Shown here in pieces: positions 8,102 through 16,471 of a DNA stretch of 64,000 nucleotides. The DNA comes from Granulicella aggregans (GTDB taxonomy: Bacteria; Acidobacteriota; Terriglobia; Terriglobales; Acidobacteriaceae): positions 1,302,001 through 1,366,000 of the forward strand of contig NZ_JAGSYE010000002.1 in assembly GCF_025685565.1 (NCBI RefSeq), given 5' to 3'. The notes under the pieces are model-generated. The model was not told the origin of the DNA. It ran no database searches and saw nothing but the letters and a program-made list of their open reading frames with translations. Positions within the stretch are counted from its first letter, which is position 1, and every line of letters begins with the position of its first letter. The position numbers and the translations under genes were made by a program.

Positions 8102-9262
8102 CTAGGCGGTAACTGCGGCGGTGGTGCGGACAGGAATCTGTTCGACGATCTCAATGCCGAAGCCTTGGAGCGCGGGCACATGAGTCGGCGTGTTGGTCAG
8201 GAGTTGGATGCGGTGGATGCCGAGATCAGAGAGGATCTGGCCACCTAGGCCCACCTGACGCAGGGTGCGATGGCTTTTATCTTCGCCGCGTTCGCGGTTA
8301 CGCGCGTCGCGGTGGAGTGCAATGCGAGGTGAGGCGGTGGAGCGGTCGATGCTGAAGCCCTTGGTGCCGTTGTGCAGGTAGACGAGGGCGCCCCGGCCAG
8401 CTTCGACGATCATGCGGAGTGAGGCGTCGATGACCGAGCGGCAGTCGCAGGTGGTGGCGCCGAAGACGTCGCCGGAGAGGCAGTGGGTGTGGACTCGGAC
8501 GGGAATGAAGGCGTCTTTGGCTGCATCGCCGGTTACGTCTCCGTAGACCAAGGCGATATGGGACTCGCCGCCGTCGACTTCGTTCTCGTAGGCGATCATG
8601 CGGAAGTCGCCGTAGGCGGTGGGCATGACGCCTTCGGCGACGCGGTGGATGTAGCGTTCATGCTGTAGCCGGTAGCGGATGAGGTCGGCTACGGTCAGCA
8701 TCTTGAGGTTGTGGAGCTCGCAGAACTTGATGAGGTCGGGGACGCGGGCCATGGTGCCGTCGTCGTTCATGATCTCGCAGATGACGCCGGCGGTGACGAG
8801 GCCAGCCATGCGGGCGAGGTCGACGGAGGCCTCGGTCTGGCCGGCGCGGACGAGGACGCCGCCCTTGCGGGCGCGGAGCGGGAAGACGTGGCCGGGGCGG
8901 GCTAGATCGGCAGCGGTGGAGCTTGGGCTTATAGCCACCGCGATCGTATGTGCCCGGTCGGCAGCCGAAATTCCTGTCGATACGCCTTCGCGGGCTTCGA
9001 TGCTCTCGGTGAAGGCGGTGCCGAAGCGGGAGGTGTTCTCGCTGGTCATGGGGCCGAGGCGGAGGTAGTCCGCGCGCTCTTCGGTCAGAGTGAGGCAGAT
9101 CAAGCCGCGGCCGAATTTGGCCATGAAGTTGACGGCTTCGGGGGTGCAGAACTCGGCGGCGATGGTGAGGTCGCCCTCGTTTTCACGGTCTTCGTCATCG
9201 ACGACGACGACCATGCGACCGGCTCGGATGTCTGCTACGGCTTCTTCGACTGTGGCGAACAT
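8102..9262 (-). CDS. ribBA: Bifunctional RibB/RibA-like protein with eroded RibA half
   Basis: A protein of 386 residues. The N-terminal half is an intact 3,4-dihydroxy-2-butanone-4-phosphate synthase ([30 protein letters not shown]). The C-terminal half is GTP cyclohydrolase II-like: it keeps the zinc cysteines ([15 protein letters not shown]), but the RQEGRGIGL loop reads [10 protein letters not shown] and the DLRDYGIGAQ catalytic segment reads [10 protein letters not shown]. The RibB step is therefore secure and the RibA step doubtful. The start at 9262 is chosen because GGGAGAGA precedes it and RibB proteins begin with FATVEEA; an ATG lies 18 bp upstream. No FMN riboswitch is visible upstream. 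Confidence 0.88.
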   Translation of the reverse strand: MFATVEEAVADIRAGRMVVVVDDEDRENEGDLTIAAEFCTPEAVNFMAKFGRGLICLTLTEERADYLRLGPMTSENTSRFGTAFTESIEAREGVSTGISAADRAHTIAVAISPSSTAADLARPGHVFPLRARKGGVLVRAGQTEASVDLARMAGLVTAGVICEIMNDDGTMARVPDLIKFCELHNLKMLTVADLIRYRLQHERYIHRVAEGVMPTAYGDFRMIAYENEVDGGESHIALVYGDVTGDAAKDAFIPVRVHTHCLSGDVFGATTCDCRSVIDASLRMIVEAGRGALVYLHNGTKGFSIDRSTASPRIALHRDARNRERGEDKSHRTLRQVGLGGQILSDLGIHRIQLLTNTPTHVPALQGFGIEIVEQIPVRTTAAVTA

Positions 9263-9329
9263 TCTCTCTCCCGCATCCATCTTATGCTTTGGCAGAGGTT
9301 TGATTCGAAGGAGCGTTTACTGGACGCAA

Positions 9330-9356
9330 AAACGCCGCCCTTGCTGGGCGGCGTCT
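9330..9356 (-). terminator. Rho-independent terminator after the small minus-strand gene
   Basis: A perfect 9-bp stem (ACGCCGCCC at 9334-9342, GGGCGGCGT at 9348-9356) with a TTGCT loop. On the minus strand it ends in a run of Ts. It lies just downstream of the gene at 9378-9605 and upstream of ribBA, so the two are separate transcription units. Confidence 0.8.
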
Positions 9357-9377
9357 CGATCAAACCTGAATGGCAGA

Positions 9378-9605
9378 CTACAAAGTTGACTCGATCTCGA
9401 AACCCCATGCCTCGAGGAGCGCTTCGGGGATGTACTTGGAGTTCTTGTTTCTCCGGGCCCATTCACGAAGACGCGTCGACCGGATGTACTGGTCGGGGGT
9501 GAGTTTGAACTCTTTGACTACCTGTTCAAACGAAGTGACGGTGGGAACAACGGGCCCGATCGGCTCCGGCTTGCCCCAGTTCGGATTTCCACGGCGCTTT
9601 GCCAT
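9378..9605 (-). CDS. Small basic hypothetical protein
   Basis: A 75-residue protein that begins [14 protein letters not shown] and has a short helical core ([20 protein letters not shown]). The start at 9605 is preceded by GAGGAAAAGAG, a good ribosome site, and the gene ends in a clear terminator, so it is very likely real. The basic N terminus could bind nucleic acid, but no known domain is recognised. Its function is unknown. Confidence 0.75.
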   Translation of the reverse strand: MAKRRGNPNWGKPEPIGPVVPTVTSFEQVVKEFKLTPDQYIRSTRLREWARRNKNSKYIPEALLEAWGFEIESTL

Positions 9606-9806
9606 CTTTTCTCTTTTCCTCACAGGCGGGAGGAGAAACAAAAGCTGCTTCAGGACGTAATCCCGCTATCATCATTCTAGGGCACTTAGGTGGAAAAAGC
9701 AACTGTAAAAGTGACGATTGGAGCGCCTACGGGCGATGAAAAGCCGATGAATCGGCGGGCGTGCTCTAATGGGTGCAAATTTACGTTCACCACACAGGAG
9801 ATAGAG

Positions 9807-11411
9807 ATGCGCCGACTCGCGATTGCGGTTCTATTGGCAGGTTCCATGGGGGCACAGGCGCAGAGGCCATCGGCGGCGGCCTGTTCGGCGCTGAAGACGG
9901 CGCACCTTGCCGATACGACGATCAGTTTCGCCGATGTGATTCCTGCGGGGCAGTTTCCGGTGCCGGCGGAGGCTCCAGAGGCGATGAAACAGGGAGCGAA
10001 GCTGCTGCCCACGCTGTGCCGGGTGGTGGCGGAGATCAAGCCGACACCGGACTCCGACATCAAGATGGAGCTGTGGATGCCCGCAGAGAACTGGAACGGG
10101 CGGTTCCACGGCGAGGGGAATGGTGGGTTCGCGGGAGAGATCTCATACCAGAACATGGCCGTGTCCGTGCTGAACGGATATGCGAGCGCTGGAACGGATA
10201 CGGGGCATGCCGCGAACTTTCTAGATGCGAGCTGGGCCAGCGGGCATCCGGAGAAGATTGCGGACTTCGGATATAGGGCGATCCACCTGATGACGGAGCG
10301 CTCGAAGGAGATGGTGGCGGCGTACTACGGGACGGCGGCGAAGAAGTCGTACTTTGCGGCGTGTTCTGATGGCGGACGCGAGGCGCTGATGGAGGCGCAG
10401 CGCTTCCCTGCCGACTATGACGGGATATTGGCGGGCGCTCCGGCGTACAACTGGACGGCGCTGGTGACGACGGGGCTGAAGAATTCGCAGGCGCTTCTGG
10501 CGAAGCCGGAGAGCTATATTCCGGAGTCGAAGCTTAAGGCGATCAGTAACGCGGTGCTGGCGGCTTGCGATACGAATGGTGGCGATGGGGTGTCGGATGG
10601 GATTCTGACCGAGCCGGGAAAGTGCGGGTTCAAGCCGGAGACGCTCCTCTGCAAAGCGGGGGACTCGGATAGCTGTCTGACCGCGCCGCAGGTGAAGACG
10701 CTAGAGACGATCTACGCGGCGACGGTGGTGAAAGACGGGACGCGGATCTACCAAGGGTATGTACCGGGTGGCGAGGCAGATGCTGGGGGATGGGGGCCGT
10801 GGATCGTGGGGAGCAAGCCGGGGCAGAGCCTGATGAATGGCTTTGCGCGTGGATTCTTCGGGGAGATGGTATATCCGGGAAAGCCTTTCGACATGAAGAC
10901 GGCTTCGATTGATCAGGCTTATGCGGATGCTACGCAGAAGATGGCGAAGGACTTGAATGCTACCGATGCGAATCTGAAGCCGTTCTTCGCCCGGGGCGGA
11001 AAGCTGGTGGTGTATCACGGGTGGAGCGATGCGGCGATCACGCCGCTGGGGACAATCGATTACTACGACAAAGTTCTGGCGACGTCCGGCAAGGATGCAT
11101 CGGTGAAGCTTTACATGGTGCCAGGGATGGGCCACTGCGCGGGCGGGCCGGGGGCCGACAGCTTCGGCCAGTTCGGATGGCTGCCGAACTATGGGCCGGA
11201 CGATCCGAAGAAGGATGCGTATCTGGCGTTGCAGCAATGGGTGGAGGGTGGAAGCGCTCCGGGGGAGATTGTGGCGACCAAATATTCAGGGGGGATGGAA
11301 AGCAGCGAGGTGGCGATGACGCGGAAGATTTGTCCCTACCCGGAGGTGGCGAAGTATAAGGGGGCGGGAGATACAAAGGTGGCGGAGAGCTTTGTTTGTT
11401 CGGCGAAGTAG
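9807..11411 (+). CDS. Tannase/feruloyl esterase family alpha/beta hydrolase
   Basis: A secreted esterase of 534 residues. It has a signal peptide (MRRLAIAVLLAGSMGAQAQ) and the family's CS-D-HC triad: the nucleophile is in ACSDGGREAL, the acid in YHGWSDAAITP and the histidine in GMGHCAGGPG, with the neighbouring cysteines expected to form the family's disulfide. It would hydrolyse aromatic esters of plant origin, such as galloyl or feruloyl groups, in the periplasm or outside the cell. The start at 9807 follows CAGGAGATAGAG. A REP-like hairpin follows the gene. Confidence 0.9.
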   Translation: MRRLAIAVLLAGSMGAQAQRPSAAACSALKTAHLADTTISFADVIPAGQFPVPAEAPEAMKQGAKLLPTLCRVVAEIKPTPDSDIKMELWMPAENWNGRFHGEGNGGFAGEISYQNMAVSVLNGYASAGTDTGHAANFLDASWASGHPEKIADFGYRAIHLMTERSKEMVAAYYGTAAKKSYFAACSDGGREALMEAQRFPADYDGILAGAPAYNWTALVTTGLKNSQALLAKPESYIPESKLKAISNAVLAACDTNGGDGVSDGILTEPGKCGFKPETLLCKAGDSDSCLTAPQVKTLETIYAATVVKDGTRIYQGYVPGGEADAGGWGPWIVGSKPGQSLMNGFARGFFGEMVYPGKPFDMKTASIDQAYADATQKMAKDLNATDANLKPFFARGGKLVVYHGWSDAAITPLGTIDYYDKVLATSGKDASVKLYMVPGMGHCAGGPGADSFGQFGWLPNYGPDDPKKDAYLALQQWVEGGSAPGEIVATKYSGGMESSEVAMTRKICPYPEVAKYKGAGDTKVAESFVCSAK

Positions 11412-11450
11412 ACCGGTTGTTACGATAGCGGGTGCGAGCGCCGGAAGAAG

Positions 11451-11524
11451 CGTACCTCAGCGGCTGAAGCCGCGAATCAGGGCAGTTCTTTTGGCACGGC
11501 TGAAGCCGTGCCCATAAGCAAGAC
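11451..11524. repeat. REP-like hairpin repeat, copy 1
   Basis: Layout: CGTACCTCAGCGGCTGAAGCCG, a variable linker, then GGCACGGCTGAAGCCGTGCC and CCATAAGCAAGAC. The second hairpin is a perfect 9-bp stem with a GA loop. The copy lies between the convergent esterase and GGDEF genes. Three other copies occur in the window (15771, 38702, 60623), all in the same orientation. Confidence 0.85.
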
Positions 11525-11547
11525 ATGGGACTTGGGGGCGTTAGAGG

Positions 11548-12894
11548 CTAGGCAGGGTTCGTCAGGTCGACGTTGGCGTTGACCCCTTCGACGCGGTTCT
11601 TGCCGTTTTCGCGGGCTTGGCGGAGGGCGGTTTCGGCGGCGGCGATCAGGGCATCAGGGCGGGAGTGTTCGGTGGGGACCATGGCGGCCCAGCCAACGGA
11701 TACGGTGACGCGCTCGAAGGGGCTGAGTTCGTGTGGCCACTCTTGGGCAGCGATCTCGGCACGGAATTCTTCGGCGATGCGCTCGACCGCCTCGCCGGAT
11801 GCGCCGGGGAGGAGAACGGTGAACCTGCCGCCATCGTAGCGGGAGATGAGGTCGTAGGCGCGGTGGGGCTGGTCGGTCATGCGGGCAGCGACGAGGCGAA
11901 GGCATTCGTCGCCGGCCTGGGGGCCGTAGTGCTGGTTGAAGAGATCGAAGTCGTCGACATCGACCATGAGAAGGGCGACGTGCTTCGGATCGCGGGTGGC
12001 GCGCTGCCACTCGCGGTCGAGGACAAGGTCGAAGCGCTTGCGATTGGGGACGCCGGTGAGGCGGTCGAGGCTCTTGAGCTTGTCGAGTTCACCGTGGGCG
12101 TCGGCGAGGCGGTCCTCAATGTAATGCTTGCCGGCAAGAGTGACGCTGAGGGGAAGGATCACGAGGACGGCCAGGGCGAAGTAGGTCTGGGGCGCGGCTG
12201 CGGGGCCATGGAACTGAAGCACCCAGATAGCGACGGCGACGGTGCTGAGGGCGGTGGCTATTACAGCGGCGCGAAGCCCGAGCCGGAAGGCGATGATGAC
12301 AAGGATCGCGACCGGAACCAGAAGCAGGAGCGGTGAGGAGCCAGCCTGGAAGACGAGCCAGGTGCTGCTGCCGGATATGGCGAAGAGCGCGAGGGTCTGC
12401 GGCAGAGCACGCAGGCGGAAAAGTTTGTAGGTCTCGCTGTTGAGCAGGACAAGGACGAGGGAGGTCGCGAGGGCGACGCCGAGGGCTTCGGCAAGGGCGA
12501 CGATGCGAACGCGGGCCCAAAAGTTCAGGGAGGTCGCGGTGACACTGCCAACGGTTCCTGGAGCCTGACAGGCCACGGTAAGGGCCATCAGCAGAGGGCC
12601 GAGGATCATCGCATAGAAGAGAAATGCGGGGAGAAGACGGCGCTCCTGCAGCCACTGCTTGAGGTTTCGGAAGGGCGGCAAAGTAAAGGCGGCTATGCCG
12701 ACTTCAGCGAGGTTGCCAAATATCTCAAGGGCCGTGAGATGGGGGCTGCTGGGGATTGCCTTTTCACCTTGTGACAGAGCGGCGGCATAGCCGAGGACGA
12801 TCCAGGGCCAGAGCTTGCGGCGAGTCATCAACAGGAGGGCGAGGACGACACCGTTCTGGGGGGTGCAGATGGCCCATCCGTTGACGGAGGGCAT
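11548..12894 (-). CDS. MASE1-like membrane protein with degenerate GGDEF domain
   Basis: A protein of 448 residues. About 250 hydrophobic N-terminal residues contain several membrane helices (MASE1-like opening, NGVVLALLLMTRRKLWPW), followed by a GGDEF domain from about residue 285 (LTGVPNRKRFD, MVDVDDFDLFN). The signature aligned to GGDEF reads DGGRF, so the catalytic acidic residues are lost and diguanylate cyclase activity is unlikely; a sensory or GTP/c-di-GMP-binding role is possible. The coding frame continues upstream of the first ATG through another hydrophobic segment without an ATG, GTG or TTG, so the annotated start may be too short. Confidence 0.83.
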   Translation of the reverse strand: MPSVNGWAICTPQNGVVLALLLMTRRKLWPWIVLGYAAALSQGEKAIPSSPHLTALEIFGNLAEVGIAAFTLPPFRNLKQWLQERRLLPAFLFYAMILGPLLMALTVACQAPGTVGSVTATSLNFWARVRIVALAEALGVALATSLVLVLLNSETYKLFRLRALPQTLALFAISGSSTWLVFQAGSSPLLLLVPVAILVIIAFRLGLRAAVIATALSTVAVAIWVLQFHGPAAAPQTYFALAVLVILPLSVTLAGKHYIEDRLADAHGELDKLKSLDRLTGVPNRKRFDLVLDREWQRATRDPKHVALLMVDVDDFDLFNQHYGPQAGDECLRLVAARMTDQPHRAYDLISRYDGGRFTVLLPGASGEAVERIAEEFRAEIAAQEWPHELSPFERVTVSVGWAAMVPTEHSRPDALIAAAETALRQARENGKNRVEGVNANVDLTNPA

Positions 12895-13293
12895 GGCAAA
12901 GGCGTTGAAGGCGGCGAGGCCGGTGATCAGGACAGCGGTGGCGATGGCGAGGCAGAAGCCGCCAGTGACCGGGTGCCAGTCGAAGTAGTTGCGGCAGCGA
13001 AGGGCGAAGGCGGCAAGGCGAAAGCCGCGCGATTTGTGACCGGCGCGACCTACCTGATTCGGGTGAACCGAGATGTTTTCAGACGAAGCGATGGTAGGAT
13101 TCCCCCGACTCTCCAGCTCGACCAGAGTGCTCTGGGGGTCGAAGCTCTATGGGTGCCAGCTAACAGCAGGCTAAGTTTGCTCCCCCAAACGGACAATGCC
13201 CCGATAGAGGTATGCGTTCATGGTGCTGTAACTTTGCAACCCGACTGAACACCTTACACGATACGAGGACCATGCGAAACTGGATGCTGCCCC
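12895..13293. other. Intergenic region between the GGDEF gene and recQ
   Basis: These 399 bp hold the divergent upstream regions of both genes. On the minus strand the frame of the GGDEF protein stays open back to about 13147 and encodes a hydrophobic stretch (FCLAIATAVLITGLAAF) without a standard start codon. No hairpin, RNA gene or convincing promoter was seen. Immediately before recQ no strong ribosome site is visible. Confidence 0.5.
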
Positions 13294-15747
13294 ATGGACC
13301 TGGAAAGACTGCTACACGTTACCTTCGGTTTCCCTGCCTTCCGCTCCAACCAGGAAGCGGTGTGCCGCTCCGCGACCGAGGGCAGGGACGTTCTGCTTGT
13401 GATGCCGACTGGAGCGGGAAAGTCGCTTTGCTACCAGCTACCGGCGATTGCGCGGGGTGGCACGGCGTTGGTGATCTCGCCGCTGATCGCGCTGATGGAC
13501 GATCAGGCCTCGAAGCTGACGGCGGCGGGGTTGAAGGTGGCGCGGATTCACTCAGGGTTGGACCGGGAACAGTCGAGGCAGGCTTGCCGGGATTATCTGG
13601 ACGGGACGCTGCAGTTTCTCTTTATTGCGCCGGAGCGGATGCGGGTGCCGGGATTTCCCGAGATGCTGGCGAAACGGAAGCCGGCGCTGATCGCAATTGA
13701 CGAGGCGCACTGCATCTCGGCGTGGGGGCATGACTTCAGGCCGGACTACCGGACGCTGGGGGACTATCTGCCTTCGCTGAGGCCTGCGCCAATTATTGCT
13801 CTGACGGCAACGGCAACACCGACGGTGCAAAAAGACATTGTGGCGCAGCTTCAGTTGAAGCAGCCGGAGTTGTTCATCCACGGATTCCGGCGCGACAACC
13901 TGCACGTCGAGGTAGTCGAGATGTCGAAGCCGCGGCGGAATGAGTTCACGGTGAAGCTACTCTCGAAGCCAGAGAACCGTCCGGCGATTGTGTATGCGCC
14001 CTCTCGCAAGGCGGCTGATGAGCTTTCCGGGATGCTGGGTGGCAAGGCGGCGGCGTACCACGCGGGGCTTGAGGCGAGCGTGCGAGAGCGAGTGCAGCGG
14101 CACTTTCAGTCGGGGAAGCTGGAGGTGGTGGTCGCGACGATTGCGTTTGGCATGGGCATCGACAAGGCGGACGTGAGGACGGTGGTGCACATCGCGCTGC
14201 CTGCGTCGGTGGAAGCGTACTACCAGGAGATTGGCCGCGCGGGGCGGGATGGGAAGCCGAGTAAGACGGTGCTGCTGCACTCGTTTGTGGACCGCAAGAT
14301 TCATGACGGGTTTCTGGAGCGAGACTATCCACCGGTGACGGATCTGGCGCGAGTTGCGAAGGTGCTGACGAACGATTTTGAGATGCCGGATGTTCTGTGC
14401 GCAAAGCTGCGAATGAGCCGAGATATCTTCGCCAAGTGCGTCGAGAAGCTGGTTGGGCAGGGAGCGGCGCAGATCGATATGGCGGGGAATGTGCGGTACT
14501 CCCCGGCTTCGCCCGAACCGACGGCTTGGATGACCGGGTATGCGCGGCAGGTGGAGTTTCGCCAGTCGCAGATCGACCGGATGGCGCAGTTCGCGGATAC
14601 ACAGCAGTGCCGGATGTCGGCGCTGGTGCGCCACTTTGGCGATACGGCCGACGGGATGAAGCCGTGCGGACACTGCGACTTCTGCGCGCCGGAGATGGCT
14701 ACGGCGCAGAGCTTTCGCGAGCCGGACACGGGGGAGGAACGGCATCTGCGGGCGATTCTGCAGGCGCTGGCGAGTGGGCAGCCCAAGGCTACGGGGAGGC
14801 TGTTTACGGACCTCGCGCTGGGACCGGATCGGCGGGAGTTTGATGGATATCTCGATGCGCTGTCGCGGGCGGGGCTGGTTTCGATCTCGCAGGACACGTT
14901 CACCAACGCCGAAGGCACGGTCATCCACTACAAGCGGGCTACGCTGACGGGCGAAGGGCGCGAGCATACGGGCGGGGCGCGGACTCCGCTGCATGTCATG
15001 CTGAAGGAGACTGAAGATCCTTCCGCGGGTTCAGGCAGGGCGAAGAAGGGTGGTGGGAGTTCGCGGTCTGGCGGCGTAAGGGCTGGCGGGAAGGCGGAGC
15101 GTGAGGAGGCCTCAGCCTCGTATTCGCCGGAGCAAAAGGCGGTGGAGGCACGGCTGCGGGAGTGGCGGAAGGCTGAGGCGGCGAAGACGGGTAAGCCGAG
15201 TTTCATTGTGTTTTCGGATAGCGTGCTTCATGCGCTGGTGGTGGCGCAGCCGAGGAGTATCAAGTCCCTGCTGACGGTGAGTGGGATTGGCCCGGAAAAA
15301 GCGGATAGGTATGGGGCGGCGATCGTCGCTCTAATGACCGGGGCGGAGGTTCCGGGGAATTTTGGGGAGCCGGTCGCGGCAGTCAAGGCTGCGAAGTCGG
15401 CAAAGGTGAAGGCTACGTCGAATATGTTTGCATCAGCGAGGGAGCCCCGGGCAGTCGAATCGCGGCCGGCTGAAGTCGTCGTACACCGGAAGCGGATGGC
15501 GGAGGCAGAACCTGCGGAGTCGCTGACGGCAGAGCAGCAGGCGCTCGATCATCGTCTGCGGGAGTGGCGGAAGGTGGAGTCGGAGAGGCTGGGGTTGCCG
15601 CAGTTCTTTGTGCTGGGGTCGTCGGCGCTGCGGAGTATCGTTCTGGAACGCCCGCGAAATCTGGGCGAGTTGGAGAAGATCGCAGGGCTTGGGCGGGAGA
15701 AGATTGACAAGTACGGTGCGGGTATTCTGGATGTCTGCTTGGGGTGA
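13294..15747 (+). CDS. recQ: ATP-dependent DNA helicase RecQ with two HRDC domains
   Basis: A superfamily 2 helicase of 817 residues. It has Walker A (MPTGAGKS near residue 39), motif II DEAHCISAWGHDFRPDYR, motif VI QEIGRAGRDGK and the RecQ zinc knuckle (CRMSALVRHFGD then CGHCDFC). Two HRDC-type domains follow, about residues 610-680 and 748-817, each starting with LREWRK, separated by low-complexity linkers rich in Ala, Lys and Gly. RecQ unwinds recombination and replication intermediates. Most RecQs have one HRDC domain; tandem copies are known in a few lineages and tune DNA binding. A REP-like element follows. Confidence 0.94.
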   Translation: MDLERLLHVTFGFPAFRSNQEAVCRSATEGRDVLLVMPTGAGKSLCYQLPAIARGGTALVISPLIALMDDQASKLTAAGLKVARIHSGLDREQSRQACRDYLDGTLQFLFIAPERMRVPGFPEMLAKRKPALIAIDEAHCISAWGHDFRPDYRTLGDYLPSLRPAPIIALTATATPTVQKDIVAQLQLKQPELFIHGFRRDNLHVEVVEMSKPRRNEFTVKLLSKPENRPAIVYAPSRKAADELSGMLGGKAAAYHAGLEASVRERVQRHFQSGKLEVVVATIAFGMGIDKADVRTVVHIALPASVEAYYQEIGRAGRDGKPSKTVLLHSFVDRKIHDGFLERDYPPVTDLARVAKVLTNDFEMPDVLCAKLRMSRDIFAKCVEKLVGQGAAQIDMAGNVRYSPASPEPTAWMTGYARQVEFRQSQIDRMAQFADTQQCRMSALVRHFGDTADGMKPCGHCDFCAPEMATAQSFREPDTGEERHLRAILQALASGQPKATGRLFTDLALGPDRREFDGYLDALSRAGLVSISQDTFTNAEGTVIHYKRATLTGEGREHTGGARTPLHVMLKETEDPSAGSGRAKKGGGSSRSGGVRAGGKAEREEASASYSPEQKAVEARLREWRKAEAAKTGKPSFIVFSDSVLHALVVAQPRSIKSLLTVSGIGPEKADRYGAAIVALMTGAEVPGNFGEPVAAVKAAKSAKVKATSNMFASAREPRAVESRPAEVVVHRKRMAEAEPAESLTAEQQALDHRLREWRKVESERLGLPQFFVLGSSALRSIVLERPRNLGELEKIAGLGREKIDKYGAGILDVCLG

Positions 15748-15770
15748 GGCTTCCCGGCAGAGTGAACGTG

Positions 15771-15844
15771 AGTACCTCAGCGGCTAAGCCGAGCTTTAGT
15801 TTGAGAGTTTGTGGCACGGCTGACGCCGTGCCCTTAAGCAAGAC
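15771..15844. repeat. REP-like hairpin repeat, copy 2
   Basis: The same layout as copy 1: AGTACCTCAGCGGCTAAGCCG, a linker, GGCACGGCTGACGCCGTGCC, then CTTAAGCAAGAC. The stem keeps full pairing with a GAC core. It lies between recQ and the thioesterase gene. Confidence 0.82.
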
Positions 15845-15861
15845 ACTATCTGACAGCAGGT

Positions 15862-15901
15862 TTTCCAGGACGCCAAGATTTCCAGATGGCAGGATTTCCA
15901 G
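15862..15901. repeat. Three TTTCCAG direct repeats
   Basis: TTTCCAG occurs at 15862, 15879 and 15895 (spacing 17 and 16 bp) in the gap upstream of the thioesterase gene. The spacing is not an exact helical multiple. It may be a binding-site array or a decayed repeat; no further evidence is visible. Confidence 0.35.
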
Positions 15902-15935
15902 AGTGGGATCTTTGGGTGAGCTTTGAGGGTGATTG

Positions 15936-16418
15936 ATGAGCGAATTGCGGGCGAATACGGAGTTGGATGAACTGGAGCATGCTCCGACAATTGATGAGCA
16001 AGCGGGGCATTGTTTTGGGTGCGGACCGGCAAATCCTCAAGGGCTGCAGCTTGTCTTCATCCTGGATAACGAAGCGCATACGGCGACCGCGCAGGTGAAC
16101 CTGACTCGGCTGCACGAGGGCGCGCCGGGGTATATCCACGGCGGGATTATTGCGACGTTGATGGACGAGGCGATGAGCAAGCTGAACCGGCCGTTCGGGG
16201 TGCTGGCGATGACGCGGCATCTTGAGGTGGATTACCTGCGGCCTTCGCCGGTGGGCAAGGGTTTGATTTTGACCGGGAGGCATCTGCGGCGAGAAGGGCG
16301 GAAGTTCTTTCACGAGGCGGAGCTTGCGATGCCCGATGGGACTGTGTTGGCGACGGGGAAGGGATTATTTATTGCGCTCGATCCGAAGCTGGTGGAGAGG
16401 GCGAAGAGCAGGGAGTAG
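15936..16418 (+). CDS. PaaI/hotdog-fold thioesterase
   Basis: A protein of 160 residues. The hotdog-fold core is recognised by GYIHGGIIATLMDEAM, the HGG motif with an acidic residue on the hotdog helix, and LEVDYLRPSPVGKGL. The N-terminal CFGCGPANPQGLQL segment is typical of the YbgC/PaaI relatives annotated as acyl-CoA thioesterases. It likely hydrolyses an acyl- or aryl-CoA. The ATG at 15936 follows GAGGGTG; a TTG lies directly before it. The stop codon lies inside the left arm of a long inverted repeat. Confidence 0.86.
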   Translation: MSELRANTELDELEHAPTIDEQAGHCFGCGPANPQGLQLVFILDNEAHTATAQVNLTRLHEGAPGYIHGGIIATLMDEAMSKLNRPFGVLAMTRHLEVDYLRPSPVGKGLILTGRHLRREGRKFFHEAELAMPDGTVLATGKGLFIALDPKLVERAKSRE

Positions 16419-16466
16419 GGTTTAGGGTGTAGAAGATCTATTCCCCACACCCTAAACCCTACTCCC
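16411..16466. terminator. Perfect 20-bp inverted repeat between convergent genes
   Basis: Arms at 16411-16430 and 16447-16466 are exact reverse complements (20 bp) around a 16-base loop. The left arm includes the thioesterase stop codon. No T-tract follows, so this may be a bidirectional termination or mRNA-end stabilising hairpin rather than a textbook intrinsic terminator. Confidence 0.6.
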
Positions 16467-16471
16467 CGCCT

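Noticed and set aside
8102..9262. A frameshift in ribBA explaining the loss of the RibA motifs
   Set aside because: The frame continues past the eroded region into a RibA-like C terminus ([21 protein letters not shown]), so the change is substitution, not a shift.
9263..9377. FMN riboswitch upstream of ribBA
   Set aside because: Only a terminator hairpin and a short gap are present; no RFN-like conserved core was seen.
13212..13700. Plus-strand frame of 162 codons overlapping the start of recQ
   Set aside because: It overlaps the recQ helicase motifs in another phase and has no recognisable domain.
16411..16466. TTTAGGG-like telomere or plant-type repeat
   Set aside because: The motif occurs only twice in each arm of a perfect hairpin between convergent genes; it is a palindrome, not a telomere array or eukaryotic contamination.
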